DNA from: S5-327 sp965200975
GTDB lineage: Bacteria > Chloroflexota > Dehalococcoidia > Lucifugimonadales > Australimonadaceae
Assembly (NCBI GenBank): GCA_965200975.1
Contig: OZ241740.1
Span: 1,922,001-1,986,000, forward strand
Direction of reading: 5' to 3'
DNA length: 64,000 bases
The notes beneath the pieces are model-generated. The model did no database searches and had not been told where the DNA came from. It was given only the letters and a program-made list of their open reading frames with translations. The position numbers were made by a program, and so were the translations under genes. This document shows, one piece after another, positions 22,751-31,913 of this stretch. The stretch's first letter is position 1, and every line of letters starts with the position of its first letter.

Positions 22751-25590
22751 GCATGCTCCGTGTGCGCAGCGCGCACTCTCGCAGGCGCCGCATGTAGTCT
22801 CGGTATGTGGTTCATCGGGTCCGGGCGCTCCGAGGAGTCGACTTCCACCGCCAGCTCCCCGAACAGCGTCGTCAGCGACACTACCCCCTCGGGGACAGCA
22901 TCCGAAACGACGACGACGCCGGAGTGTTCGGCGCCCCGATCCGTGACCGCCTGCGCCCGTTGGCCTTCCGCGAGACCAGCCGCAGCAGCGTCCGCCGGGT
23001 TCAGCAGCAGCTGCTCTTCGCGCTCCATCCGGTTCCGCTTGCCGTCGGCCACGATATCCGGCTTGCGCCCGGGCTGGAGCAGCACGCGGCCATGCGCAAG
23101 CATCAGCGGAAACTCCGCGTCGCGAGACGGCCGGGGATGCCATGCGACCGGCTGCAGCCGCGCCTTGCCGTGGCGAAACCCGTTCGCGTACAGCCGGGGC
23201 GACCCGGAAGCCGATGCGTCCGGACACGGCCATTGCAGACCCGCCGCAACGCTGCCCGTGTACATCACCTGCGTAGGCTGCGGCTCGTCGTCCGGAGGCG
23301 TCGCAATCTCGATGCGATCGCGGAGGAGCCGTTCATAGGTTATTCCCGCATACTCCGGCGCCGCGCAGCCAATCTCTTCGAGCGTCTCCTCCGGACTGCC
23401 GCAACCGAACCCCGCGGCGCCCATCGCCCGGGCCAATTCCGCCAGCGTCGCTAGGTCGCTCCTGGCGTCGACGCGCTTGTTTTTCATTACGCGGCGAAGG
23501 GGCTGCACGCGGCGCTCAATGCTCGTGTACGTGCCCGTCTTCTCCGCCCACACTTCCGCCGGAAACACGACGTCCGCCCGCTCCGCAGCCGGCGACATAA
23601 ACGCGTCGCTCACAACGAGGAATTCCAGCTTGTTCAACGCCGAAAGCGTGTCCCCGAGGCCGCCGTCCTCGTAGTGCGTATGATCGCCAAGGACGAGCAT
23701 CGCCTTCACGCGCCCGTCTCGCGCGCGGTCGAACATATTCCTGTTGCCGCTCCCGGGCTGGGCGGGCAGCGGAGCGCCCCAAAGCGCGCCGAGCGCCTCG
23801 ACGGCGGACTCGTCGGCCAGCAGATGGTGGCCGGGGATCGCGTTCGACCACGCTCCCATATCCCACGCGCCCTGCTCGTTCGTCCCGTGGAGAATCGGAA
23901 GAATCCCGGCGCCCGGCTTGCCCACATTGCCGGTGGCAACGGCCAGCGCGGCGGCCATTCTCGACGTCGTGCGTCGCGTGCCCCCCACCGAGTTGTCGCC
24001 GCCGAGCAGCAGCGCTGCGGGGCCGCCTGCCGCGTACAGCTCCGCCGCCTGCTCGATGAGCCTGGCGGGCACGCCCGTCTCCTGCGCCACAGCCTCCAAC
24101 GTAAACGGCGCCAGCGCCTCCACAAGCTCGTCCCACCCATCGGCGTTTGCGCGCACGTAGTCGAGATCGGCAAGTCCGGCGTCGATAGTCCGCCGCAGCA
24201 GCCCTCCGAGCAGCACGGAGTCCGTTCCGGGATACGGACGCAGCCACAGATGGGCGTAGCGAGTCAGCTCGACCTCGCGCGAGTCGATCACGATGAGGCG
24301 CTGCGTTCCGGCGCGCACCGCTCGCTTGATGGGCACGCCGAGCACGTTCTGCTCCTCCGTGATGTTCGCGCTCACCGCCATAACGACTGACGAGTCCAGC
24401 AGCTCCCACGTGCTCATCGTGCCCGCGAAGTAGCCGAACACGTCCTGCAGCCCCTCCGCAATGCCCGGAGCGTTGTTCGAGGCGACATCGACGCTGTTGG
24501 ACGCCATCACCATGCGGGCGAACTTCTGCGCCGCGTACAGCTCCTCGTTCGTGTTGCGCGCGCCGGCCATCAGCGCAAAGCTCTCGCCCTTGTACGCGGA
24601 CAACCCTTGCGCCGCCGCCGCGATGGCCTCTTCCCAGGTCGCCTCCTGCAGCTTGCCGTCGCGGCGCGTCAGAGGCTTCCGTATCCGGCGCTTGTCGTTC
24701 ACGTACTCGAAACCGAACTTCCCCCGGAAGCACGCCTGTCCCAGGTTCGCCGGCGCGTTCAGTTCGGGGACGGCCCGGATTAGCCGCTCCCACCCGTTCA
24801 CCTCGTACGTCATTGTGCAGCCCACCGGACACTCGCCGCAGATCGACTGCTCCACGCGCGCGGCGCGCTCCCACTTGTGCGCCGTCTCCGTCAGCGCTCC
24901 TACGGGGCAAACGTCGATGCAGGCCCCGCAGAACTCGCACCCGGACTCCAGCAGCGAGTCCCCCATAACCGTGCCCACCAGCACTTGCCCGGCGCGCTCG
25001 GTCATTCCGATGGCCACGTCTCCCCGCAGCTCGTCGCACGAGCGCGTGCATCGCGCGCACACGATGCACAGGTTGTAGTCGCGGTCGTAGAACGGGTCTT
25101 TCGTCTCAATCTGCAGATTGCGGTACTGGTAGGTAAGCGGCGAGACGAGCTCCTGCGTGTGAAACCGCGTGGTGTCCTTCAGCTCGCACCGCTCGTTCTT
25201 GGGACACGTAACGCATCGATCGACCACGTCGACGTGACGCAGGCAGATGTCTTGCGGGCCGCACAGGTCGATGCGATGACACGTCAGGCAGCCGTGCGGG
25301 TGCTCGGAGAGCAGCAGGTCGAGCGTCGTGTCGCGGACTTGCGACGCCTCCGCGCCCTTCGTGTTGACCACCATGCCGTCGCGCACGGGCAGCGTGCACG
25401 AGGCGGGCGTTCCCCGCGCCCCCTCCACCTCGACAACGCACATACGGCACGCGCCGTACGGCTTCATGCCGGGGTGGTAGCACAGATACGGAATGTACAG
25501 CCCTGCGTCGTTGGCCGCCTGCACCACCATCTTCCCCGGCGAGGTCTTCACCTCGCGCCCGTCGATCGTGATGGTGATCTCGTCAGCCAT
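22747..25590 (-). CDS. NuoG-like / formate-dehydrogenase-alpha-like iron-sulfur molybdopterin-fold subunit
   Basis: The 947-residue protein has, in order, a [2Fe-2S] ferredoxin domain (PYLCYHPGMKPYGACRMC), the HGCLTCHR and RCVTCPKNERC cluster segments, two [4Fe-4S] sets (CIVCARCTRSC, CEFCGACIDVCPVGAL), CGECPVGC, then the molybdopterin-oxidoreductase domain. At the position of the catalytic Cys/Sec of formate dehydrogenase the sequence reads VASNNAPGIAEGL, with no Cys. It therefore resembles NuoG in lacking a metal-ligating residue, and formate oxidation is doubtful. ATG 25590 lies 7 nt after the NuoF-like stop. It probably forms a soluble NAD(P)-linked electron-transfer complex with its neighbours. 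Confidence 0.9.
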   Translation of the reverse strand: MADEITITIDGREVKTSPGKMVVQAANDAGLYIPYLCYHPGMKPYGACRMCVVEVEGARGTPASCTLPVRDGMVVNTKGAEASQVRDTTLDLLLSEHPHGCLTCHRIDLCGPQDICLRHVDVVDRCVTCPKNERCELKDTTRFHTQELVSPLTYQYRNLQIETKDPFYDRDYNLCIVCARCTRSCDELRGDVAIGMTERAGQVLVGTVMGDSLLESGCEFCGACIDVCPVGALTETAHKWERAARVEQSICGECPVGCTMTYEVNGWERLIRAVPELNAPANLGQACFRGKFGFEYVNDKRRIRKPLTRRDGKLQEATWEEAIAAAAQGLSAYKGESFALMAGARNTNEELYAAQKFARMVMASNSVDVASNNAPGIAEGLQDVFGYFAGTMSTWELLDSSVVMAVSANITEEQNVLGVPIKRAVRAGTQRLIVIDSREVELTRYAHLWLRPYPGTDSVLLGGLLRRTIDAGLADLDYVRANADGWDELVEALAPFTLEAVAQETGVPARLIEQAAELYAAGGPAALLLGGDNSVGGTRRTTSRMAAALAVATGNVGKPGAGILPILHGTNEQGAWDMGAWSNAIPGHHLLADESAVEALGALWGAPLPAQPGSGNRNMFDRARDGRVKAMLVLGDHTHYEDGGLGDTLSALNKLEFLVVSDAFMSPAAERADVVFPAEVWAEKTGTYTSIERRVQPLRRVMKNKRVDARSDLATLAELARAMGAAGFGCGSPEETLEEIGCAAPEYAGITYERLLRDRIEIATPPDDEPQPTQVMYTGSVAAGLQWPCPDASASGSPRLYANGFRHGKARLQPVAWHPRPSRDAEFPLMLAHGRVLLQPGRKPDIVADGKRNRMEREEQLLLNPADAAAAGLAEGQRAQAVTDRGAEHSGVVVVSDAVPEGVVSLTTLFGELAVEVDSSERPDPMNHIPRLHAAPARVRAAHTEHA

Positions 25591-25597
25591 TGGGCGG

Positions 25598-27385
25598 CTA
25601 CTCCTTGCCGGCGCCGTTCGCGCGCGGCGCAATCTGCATCACAAAGTCGTCCTTCACCGACGCAGTCGGCGTGTCACCGAGCATCTGCGCCCCCCGGCGC
25701 GTGGAGCGCGGGCCCATGAACGCCTCGATAGCGATCGGGCCGTCTCCCGCAAGCTGCGCCCGGAACTCGTCGCCGAAAAACCGCACGGCGCTCGCGAGAG
25801 GGTTGTAGCCCAATTGACCGTGCCCGCACAGCGAGCCCAGCCGCATGTTCGTCCCCACCCGCTCCATAAGCTCCATATCCCCCGGCCTGCCGTCGCCGGC
25901 GGCGATGCGCTCGACTATCTCCAGCAGGTGGCTCGTTCCAAGGCGGCACGGGAAACACTTGCCGCATGATTCCATCTGGTCGAACGCCAGCAGCGCGCGC
26001 GTCAGGTCCACCACTGACCGCTCCTCGTTGCAGACGATCAGCCCGCCCGAACCGAACATCGCTCCGGCCGCAACCATCGCGTCGAAGTCCAGCACCATAT
26101 CGAACTGGTCGGCTGGCAGCACGCCTCCCAAAGGCCCGCCGGTCTGCAGGAACTTCAGCCGCTTGCCGCCCGGATCTCCTCCCCCAAGCTCCTCGACGAC
26201 CTGGCGCACCGTAACCCCGAACGGGACTTCGACGAGGCCGGGGCGCGCTATGTCGCCGGAGAGGCATGCAATCGCCGTGCCGGAGCTCTTCTCCGTGCCG
26301 ATGCCCGAGAACCACTCTGCGCCGCGCCGCACAATCTCCGGCGCGTAGCTCAGCGTCTTGATGTTGTTGATGTTCGAGGGCTTCCCCCACACTCCGTACG
26401 CCGCCGGGAACGGCGGGCGGAAGCGCGGCATCGAGCGCTTCCCCTCGATAGCCTCCATCAGCGCCGTCTCCTCGCCGGCCACATACGACTCCCCGACGAG
26501 AGAGACCTCCATATCGAACGAAAACTCCGAGCCGAGAATGCGCTCGCCGAGCAGCCCGTTCCCGTAGCACGCCTCTATCGCCGCCCGCGTCCGCTCTATC
26601 GGCGCATCATGGCCGTGACGGATGAACACGATGCCGTTCGACGCGCCCGTCGCATAGCCGGCGATGATGCATCCCTCGACCAGCGTAAACGGGTCGGTCT
26701 CCAGAATCGTCTTGTCGTTGAACGCGCCCGGATCGCCCTCTTCGCAGTTGCACAGAATGTACTTCTGCGGCGACGGGTTGCCGGCAAGGAACCCCCACTT
26801 CACGCCGGTCGGAAACGCTGCGCCTCCCCTGCCCCGCAGCCCCGAGCTCTTCACCTCTCCCAGCGTCTGCTCGGGGGTGAGCTCCGTCAGCGCCTTATCC
26901 AGCCCCGCGAACCCTCCGCAGGCTACATACTGATCAAGCTCCAGCGGGTCGATCTCCCCGGCGTTCCGGAGCGCAACCCGCGTCTGAAGCCGCATCATGG
27001 GCAAGTCTTCCAGCCGCGGGACTCCCGCCACGTCGCCATCGACTGTCGCCATCGCCAGCCCGGCTACGGGCTCGCCTCCGACGATATGCTTCTCGACGAT
27101 CTCCCGGGCCTGCTCCGCGCCGACGTTGCCGTAGAGCACCCGCGGGCCGCCCGGCGTATGGACGTCGACGATAGGCTCCGCGTAGCAGAGCCCTCGCGTG
27201 CCGACTTCCGACACGACAGCGTCCGCGCCGGACTGCGCGATAGCCTGCCGCAGCGCATCGAGCACAGGCCCCGCGCCCGCCGCCATACCCATCAGGCCTG
27301 TGGTTACGCGCAGCCACGGCCTGGCGTGCAGCGTCTCCCAGGCGCCGGCGGCGCGCTCGGCGAGCGCCTTGTACGCTTCCGTCAC
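25598..27385 (-). CDS. NuoF-like NADH-binding flavoprotein subunit
   Basis: The 595-residue protein contains the NADH/FMN site SGLRGRGGAAFPTGVKW, GDPGAFNDKTILETDPF, AGEETALMEAIEGKR, and the cluster ligands ESCGKCFPCRLGT with a fourth Cys in LGSLCGHGQLG. A thioredoxin-like [2Fe-2S] domain precedes them, but its usual Cys positions read TGLMGMAAGAG and VGTRGLCYAEP, so only one of the normal ligands remains and that cluster is probably lost. It oxidises or reduces NAD(P)H for the complex. The start is GTG 27385, overlapping the NuoE-like stop as GTGA. Confidence 0.94.
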   Translation of the reverse strand: MTEAYKALAERAAGAWETLHARPWLRVTTGLMGMAAGAGPVLDALRQAIAQSGADAVVSEVGTRGLCYAEPIVDVHTPGGPRVLYGNVGAEQAREIVEKHIVGGEPVAGLAMATVDGDVAGVPRLEDLPMMRLQTRVALRNAGEIDPLELDQYVACGGFAGLDKALTELTPEQTLGEVKSSGLRGRGGAAFPTGVKWGFLAGNPSPQKYILCNCEEGDPGAFNDKTILETDPFTLVEGCIIAGYATGASNGIVFIRHGHDAPIERTRAAIEACYGNGLLGERILGSEFSFDMEVSLVGESYVAGEETALMEAIEGKRSMPRFRPPFPAAYGVWGKPSNINNIKTLSYAPEIVRRGAEWFSGIGTEKSSGTAIACLSGDIARPGLVEVPFGVTVRQVVEELGGGDPGGKRLKFLQTGGPLGGVLPADQFDMVLDFDAMVAAGAMFGSGGLIVCNEERSVVDLTRALLAFDQMESCGKCFPCRLGTSHLLEIVERIAAGDGRPGDMELMERVGTNMRLGSLCGHGQLGYNPLASAVRFFGDEFRAQLAGDGPIAIEAFMGPRSTRRGAQMLGDTPTASVKDDFVMQIAPRANGAGKE

Positions 27386-27918
27386 GCGTTTCGCTCCTGA
27401 CTGTTCCCGCCGCCCGACCGCAACAGGTCGATCCGGCGGAGCGCGTCCTCGAGCGTCATCCGCCCCGCAACCTCATGGTCGAAGCTCATCGCCGGCCCAT
27501 GGGGGCAAACGCCAAGGCACGTGTTGTACTTGAACGAAATCTCGCCGTCTGCAGTGTCCCCCTCGCCAGTCAACTCCAGGCTTTGGGCTACGCCCTGCAG
27601 GATCCGCTGCGCGCCGAGCACGTGACACGTGGGGCCCCAGCAGATCTCGACCTGGCGCCTCGCAGGGGGCGTGAACCGGAAGTTCGGATAGAACGACGCC
27701 ACGCTCCACACCTCGTTCACGCTCGAACCTGTGTGTTGTGCGACCTCGTCTATCGCCTCGTACGGCAGATAGCGCAATTCGTCGTGCGCCGCAAGCAGCG
27801 ACGACAGGACGGTCACTGTCTTCGCCGGCTGCTCGCGCACCGCCCGGCGCGACCGTTCGCGCAACGATCCGGAGGCGTCGGGATCCTGGGATGCGGGCGG
27901 TCGCGATGTAGTCGTCAT
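27382..27918 (-). CDS. NuoE-like [2Fe-2S] subunit
   Basis: The 178-residue protein has the helical N-terminus (YLPYEAIDEVAQHTG, EVWSVASFYPNFRF) and the thioredoxin-like ferredoxin domain with CWGPTCHVLGAQ and NTCLGVCPHGPAM, giving the four-Cys [2Fe-2S] site of the 24-kDa complex I subunit. It relays electrons beside the FMN of the NuoF-like subunit. ATG 27918 (MTTTSRPP) is chosen because the upstream reading is low-complexity. No Shine-Dalgarno is seen. A TGC-TACGAT box at 27962-27967 could be the promoter of this five-gene operon. Confidence 0.93.
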   Translation of the reverse strand: MTTTSRPPASQDPDASGSLRERSRRAVREQPAKTVTVLSSLLAAHDELRYLPYEAIDEVAQHTGSSVNEVWSVASFYPNFRFTPPARRQVEICWGPTCHVLGAQRILQGVAQSLELTGEGDTADGEISFKYNTCLGVCPHGPAMSFDHEVAGRMTLEDALRRIDLLRSGGGNSQERNA

Positions 27919-27961
27919 TGGGCAATAATGGCTCGTGATTTCCCTAACAAACGGCGCCCGC

Positions 27962-27967
27962 ATCGTA
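27962..27967 (-). promoter_or_regulatory. Extended -10 box upstream of nuoE-like operon
   Basis: TGC-TACGAT on the minus strand lies 43 nt before the NuoE-like ATG and matches the recurrent TGC-TAnnAT pattern. Confidence 0.4.
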
Positions 27968-28079
27968 GCACGCCCCCCTGCCCCGGACAAGAACAGCGAG
28001 CCCTGCGCAGCCTTCGGCAGCCGGCTATCTGCCCGTAGCGGCGCGAGCCGATAGCCCCAAGCGAGGCGCGCCCGCACCG

Positions 28080-28120
28080 GCGCGCTGCTGGGAGAGCGTT
28101 CGCCCCCCAGCCCTCTCACG
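28080..28120 (+). repeat. Degenerate copy of the dispersed palindromic element
   Basis: GCGCTGCTGGGAGAGCG is followed by TTCGCCCCCCAGCCCTC, a decayed form of the core seen intact at 39885 and 46730. It lies in the gap 27919-28176, which otherwise holds no gene. Confidence 0.7.
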
Positions 28121-28176
28121 AGCTCCGAGCAGCAGGGAGCGGGGGACTCCTCCTTGCGTTAGGCCGACACGCCGGC

Positions 28177-29760
28177 CTAGCGGACGATTCTCGCGCTCGA
28201 CACGCCGTCCACCTTGCGGAGCGCCTGCAGCATCTCGTCCGACACCGGGTCGTCGAAGCCGACGATCATCGTGGCGGCGCCGCGCGGCGCTTCGCGCCCC
28301 ACATCCATAAACGAAATGTTCGCGTCGTGCTCGCCCGCAATCGTCCCCACCTTGCCTATCATTCCCGGCTGGTCGGTGTGCGACGTGAACAGCATGTACG
28401 GCGCGCTCACTTCGCAGTCGAGCAGGAAGTCGTTGATGCGCACCAGGTGCGGCCCGCCGTTCACCGAGGCGCCCGCCAGGTAGTTCACCGCGCCGGTCGA
28501 CCGCACCTCGACCCCCACCAGGTTCACAAAATGCCCTGCGCCTTCCGGGTCGCGCTCTTCCGCTACCCGAATGCCGTGGTCCCGCGCAATCGACGCCGCG
28601 TTCACCACATTCACCCGCATATCCGTCGCGTCGCTCAGCACGCCCACAAGCGCAGCCGCCGACAGCAGCGCGGCGTTGTACTGCGCAATCTCTCCAAGCA
28701 CCCGCACCGACACCGACTCTATCTGCCCCTCCGCGAGCTGCACCGCAATCCGGCCCATCCGCGTTGCGACTTCCATATACGGTGCCAGCGCTTCACGCAC
28801 CTCCGGCGACACGAAAGGCGTATTCACCGCATACGGCGCCGACCCGCCGGAGAGCACCGTCAGCAGCTGATCGACCACCTCGAGCGCAACTTCCGTCTGC
28901 GCCTCCTGCGTCGACGCTCCCAGGTGCGGCGTCAGTACTGCGGCGGCGTCGTGCACGAACGGGAGCTCTTCCGCAGGCGGCTCCACCGGGAACACGTCGA
29001 GCGCCGCGCCTCCGATCGCTCCGCTTGCGAGCGCCTCGTGCAGCAGCGCCTCGTCGACCAAGCCGCCGCGCGCCGCGTTGATGATGCGCGCTCCATGCTT
29101 GATCTGGCCGAACTCCGCCGCGCCGATAAGGCTCTTCGTCGTCGACGTTAGCGGCGTGTGAATTGTGATGAAGTCGGACTCCCCGAGCAGTTGCGGCATC
29201 GACGCCATCTCGACGCCCATGCTGCGCGCGCGCTCCTGCGAAACGTACGGGTCGTACGCGACAACGCGCATCTGGAACGCCCGCGCCCGGTGCGCCACCT
29301 CCGACCCAACGCGGCCCAGGCCAATGACGCCGAGCGTCTTGCCCCGCAGCTCGACCCCTATGAACTTCGCGCGCGTCCACTCGCCGCGGCGCATCGACGC
29401 GTCGGCCTGCGGAATGTTCCGCGCGAGCGCAATCATCAGCGCGAACGCATGCTCCGCCGCGGCGATGGTGTTGCCCGTAGGCGCGTTCACGACGGAGATG
29501 CCGTGCTGGGTCGCCGCATCGACGTCGATGTTGTCAACGCCCACGCCCGCGCGGCCGATGCCGAGCATCTTCACCGCATGCTCGATCACCCGCGCAGTCA
29601 CCCGCGTCTCGCTGCGGACAATCATCGCCTCGTAGCCGCCCACGACGGCGACGAGGTCGTCCTCCGAGAGGCTTCGCCTTACATCGACCTGATGCCCCGC
29701 CTGCTCGAGACGCTCGACTCCTTGCGGATCGATCGGGTCTGCAATCAGTATTCTGGCCAT
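28177..29760 (-). CDS. serA: D-3-phosphoglycerate dehydrogenase
   Basis: The 527-residue length and domain order match long-form SerA: catalytic and NAD domains (GKTLGVIGLGRVGSEVAHRA, NAARGGLVDEALLHEAL, VFPVEPPAEELPF with the catalytic region and LTPHLGASTQEAQ), then the intervening substrate-binding domain and a C-terminal ACT domain (YMLFTSHTDQPGMIGKVGTI). It oxidises 3-phosphoglycerate to 3-phosphohydroxypyruvate, the first step of serine synthesis; the ACT domain is the usual serine-feedback site. It lies 10 nt after the aminotransferase gene, so both steps are co-expressed. The start is ATG 29760. Confidence 0.96.
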   Translation of the reverse strand: MARILIADPIDPQGVERLEQAGHQVDVRRSLSEDDLVAVVGGYEAMIVRSETRVTARVIEHAVKMLGIGRAGVGVDNIDVDAATQHGISVVNAPTGNTIAAAEHAFALMIALARNIPQADASMRRGEWTRAKFIGVELRGKTLGVIGLGRVGSEVAHRARAFQMRVVAYDPYVSQERARSMGVEMASMPQLLGESDFITIHTPLTSTTKSLIGAAEFGQIKHGARIINAARGGLVDEALLHEALASGAIGGAALDVFPVEPPAEELPFVHDAAAVLTPHLGASTQEAQTEVALEVVDQLLTVLSGGSAPYAVNTPFVSPEVREALAPYMEVATRMGRIAVQLAEGQIESVSVRVLGEIAQYNAALLSAAALVGVLSDATDMRVNVVNAASIARDHGIRVAEERDPEGAGHFVNLVGVEVRSTGAVNYLAGASVNGGPHLVRINDFLLDCEVSAPYMLFTSHTDQPGMIGKVGTIAGEHDANISFMDVGREAPRGAATMIVGFDDPVSDEMLQALRKVDGVSSARIVR

Positions 29761-29770
29761 CGGCGCGCCG

Positions 29771-30880
29771 CTACCCCACTTTGGCCGGCTCGTAGCCGAG
29801 CTTGGGCAGCGCGTCGCGCAGCGCCCGGAACACGTCGTCGAGGTCTTCCCGCGTTACGTACCCCATATGCCCGATGCGGAACACGCGCCCGGTGAGCAGG
29901 CCTCGCCCTTCCGCCGCAATGATGTCGTACTCGTCACGCAGCGAAGCGAGCAGCGCCTCGTCGGTGATGCCCTCCGGCACCCACGCGGCGGTTACGGTGT
30001 TCGAGGCGAACCGCTCATCCTTCGCCACGAGGCCCAGGCCCATCGCCTTCAGGCCGTCGCGGGTGTACTGCGCCATATCCTGATGGAACTCGTAAACGGC
30101 CTGCATATCCCCTTGCGCCAGCATGTGCTGCACTGCGTAGTCGAGCCCGAACAGCAGCGAGATCGCCGGCGTCCATGGCGTCTGCCCCGCCCCGAGCGAC
30201 TTCTTCGCCTCTGCGACGCTGAAGTAGAACTTCGGCATCGTCGACGCCTCAGCCGCCTTCCATGCGCGGCCGCTGAAGCTGATCATTGCAAGCCCCGGCG
30301 GGCACATCCAACCCTTTTGCGAACCCGCCACCACCACGTCGATCTCCCACTCGTCCACCGGAAGCCTGATCGAGCCGAGCGACGAGATAGCGTCGACCAG
30401 CAGCAGCTTGCCGAACTCGCCCTTTACGATCCCTGCTATCGTCTCCAGATCGTTCGTGATGCCCGTCGACGTCTCGTTGTGCGTCACGAGCACTGCGGTC
30501 ACGTCCGGGTCGTCCCGCAGCGCCTGGCGAATAGCCTCGGTGTCGGCGACGTCCCCATCCGGGAACTTGAGCTGGTTGACGCTTGCGCCGTAGGTGGAGG
30601 CTATCTTCAGGAACCGGTCGCCGAAGTTGCCAATGGTGACGCCGAGCACGCGCTCGCCGGGCGACAGCGTGTTGACGACCGCAGCCTCCATCGCCCCGGT
30701 GCCGGACGAGGTAAGCACAAACAGGTCGTTCTTCGTCTGGAAGGACTGCTGCAGGTTGGAGGTGAGGCGCGCGATGAGGTCGGCGAACTCGACGCCGCGG
30801 TGGTCGATCATCTGCTTGCTCATCGCCTGATAGACCTCAGGCGGAACAGGGGTGGGTCCGGGCAAGCGAAGGTTCGCCAT
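29771..30880 (-). CDS. Class V aminotransferase (serine-pyruvate / phosphoserine type)
   Basis: The 369-residue PLP enzyme begins MANLRLPGPTPVPPEVY, typical of the alanine-glyoxylate/serine-pyruvate aminotransferase branch. It shows LTSSGTGAMEAAVVN for phosphate binding, LLLVDAISSLGS with the cofactor Asp, and VVVAGSQKGW with Lys189 as the Schiff-base lysine. Placed directly before serA, it most likely aminates phosphohydroxypyruvate or a related keto acid in serine synthesis, though alanine-glyoxylate activity cannot be excluded. AGGAGG precedes the ATG. The promoter TTGAAG-18-TATAAT lies at 30951-30980. Confidence 0.93.
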   Translation of the reverse strand: MANLRLPGPTPVPPEVYQAMSKQMIDHRGVEFADLIARLTSNLQQSFQTKNDLFVLTSSGTGAMEAAVVNTLSPGERVLGVTIGNFGDRFLKIASTYGASVNQLKFPDGDVADTEAIRQALRDDPDVTAVLVTHNETSTGITNDLETIAGIVKGEFGKLLLVDAISSLGSIRLPVDEWEIDVVVAGSQKGWMCPPGLAMISFSGRAWKAAEASTMPKFYFSVAEAKKSLGAGQTPWTPAISLLFGLDYAVQHMLAQGDMQAVYEFHQDMAQYTRDGLKAMGLGLVAKDERFASNTVTAAWVPEGITDEALLASLRDEYDIIAAEGRGLLTGRVFRIGHMGYVTREDLDDVFRALRDALPKLGYEPAKVG

Positions 30881-30950
30881 TCGAATGGCCTCCTAACCGG
30901 GAGAATACGCGCGTATCAGCGGACAGCGCCCGAATCAAGCGCCACCGGCA

Positions 30951-30980
30951 ATTATACGGGCAGGCCGCCTCCTCCTTCAA
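30951..30980 (-). promoter_or_regulatory. Sigma-70-type promoter for serine biosynthesis operon
   Basis: TTGAAG (30980-30975), an 18-bp spacer, and a perfect TATAAT (30956-30951) on the minus strand lie about 70 nt before the aminotransferase ATG. Confidence 0.7.
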
Positions 30981-31028
30981 GGCGCGCGGAGCCACAGCCG
31001 ACTCTAACCGCTAGGAGACACCTGCGGC

Positions 31029-31034
31029 TATAAT
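31029..31034 (+). promoter_or_regulatory. Perfect TATAAT -10 box for the RAMA nuclease gene
   Basis: GGC-TATAAT lies 19 nt before the ATG at 31054, with GGGAGG between. No recognisable -35 is present. Confidence 0.5.
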
Positions 31035-31053
31035 CCCCGCCAAGGGAGGAACT

Positions 31054-31854
31054 ATGTTCGACGACCTGATACGAACGATTGACATCCTTCGTGAGCGCAT
31101 CCGCAGCTATCGGGGCGACATGGGGACTAATGAAACCAGAACACGGATGGCGCTCATCGACCCCCTGCTTACAGCGCTGGGTTGGGATACGTCCGACCCT
31201 GCGCTCGTGACCCCCGAATACTCCATCGAGAACCGTAGAGCCGACTATGCCCTAAAACCCCCTAGTTCAACCCTGCCGGCCATGTTCATCGAGGCCAAGA
31301 AACTAGGCGAAGGATTCGAGCAGCACCGCGAACAGATGACGAACTACTCCAACATGGCTGGGGTTAGGTACGCTGCGCTCACCGATGGCGATCGATGGGA
31401 AGTGTACGAGGTATTCAAGCAAGCCCCGCTCAATGAACGACGTGTCGTCGAACTGTCTATCTCACAGAATCCATCCTACAAGTGCGCCCTCCAGCTTCTG
31501 CTCCTGTGGCGCCCCAATCTGGAGCTCGGCTCCCCCATTCCCGCCAATGAGCCGGGACTCGTCGACCCCACTACGCCTATTCCTCCGCCTCCCCCGCCTC
31601 AGCCAGGGGAAGGAATCCCCATTCGCTTGATATACAAAGAGCAAGAGCGCCACGCGACGCTGTTGCCCAACGGCGAAGTGCAGTTGGCCGACGGGCGCGT
31701 TCAATCTCCGAAGGAGGCCCGCAATACCGTCGCCCAAGCAATGGGTGCGTCGCCAGGGACATCCCAGCGCTTGGGGTATTGGAAATACCAAAACGAGAGC
31801 GGCAAGTGGCGCTCGATACGTAAACTGCTGAAAGCGGCCAGTGGCGCCGGATAA
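31054..31854 (+). CDS. Orphan PD-(D/E)XK restriction-type domain fused to a RAMA domain
   Basis: The 266-residue protein has an N-terminal type I/IV restriction-type domain: TRTRMALIDPLLTALGWD, then the nuclease motif with Asp64 (RRADYAL) and Glu80-x-Lys82 (MFIEAKKLGEGF). A Pro-rich linker (PIPPPPPPQPGEG, about 175-190) joins it to a C-terminal domain matching RAMA (HATLLPNGEVQLADG, QSPKEARNTV, GYWKYQNESGKWRSIRKL). RAMA domains are linked to restriction and adenine methylation and are proposed to read modified DNA. No methylase, helicase or specificity subunit is nearby. GGGAGG precedes the ATG. A role as a modification-dependent nuclease is inferred. Confidence 0.8.
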   Translation: MFDDLIRTIDILRERIRSYRGDMGTNETRTRMALIDPLLTALGWDTSDPALVTPEYSIENRRADYALKPPSSTLPAMFIEAKKLGEGFEQHREQMTNYSNMAGVRYAALTDGDRWEVYEVFKQAPLNERRVVELSISQNPSYKCALQLLLLWRPNLELGSPIPANEPGLVDPTTPIPPPPPPQPGEGIPIRLIYKEQERHATLLPNGEVQLADGRVQSPKEARNTVAQAMGASPGTSQRLGYWKYQNESGKWRSIRKLLKAASGAG

Positions 31855-31913
31855 GCAGACTACGAGATAGCGCCGCCACATAACCCCCTACCCTTCCTGC
31901 CCACGCGGGAGCC

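Noticed and set aside
22747..25590. Catalytic formate dehydrogenase alpha subunit, possibly a selenoprotein
   Set aside because: No Cys or in-frame UGA at the molybdenum-ligand position; the protein fits a NuoG-like role better.
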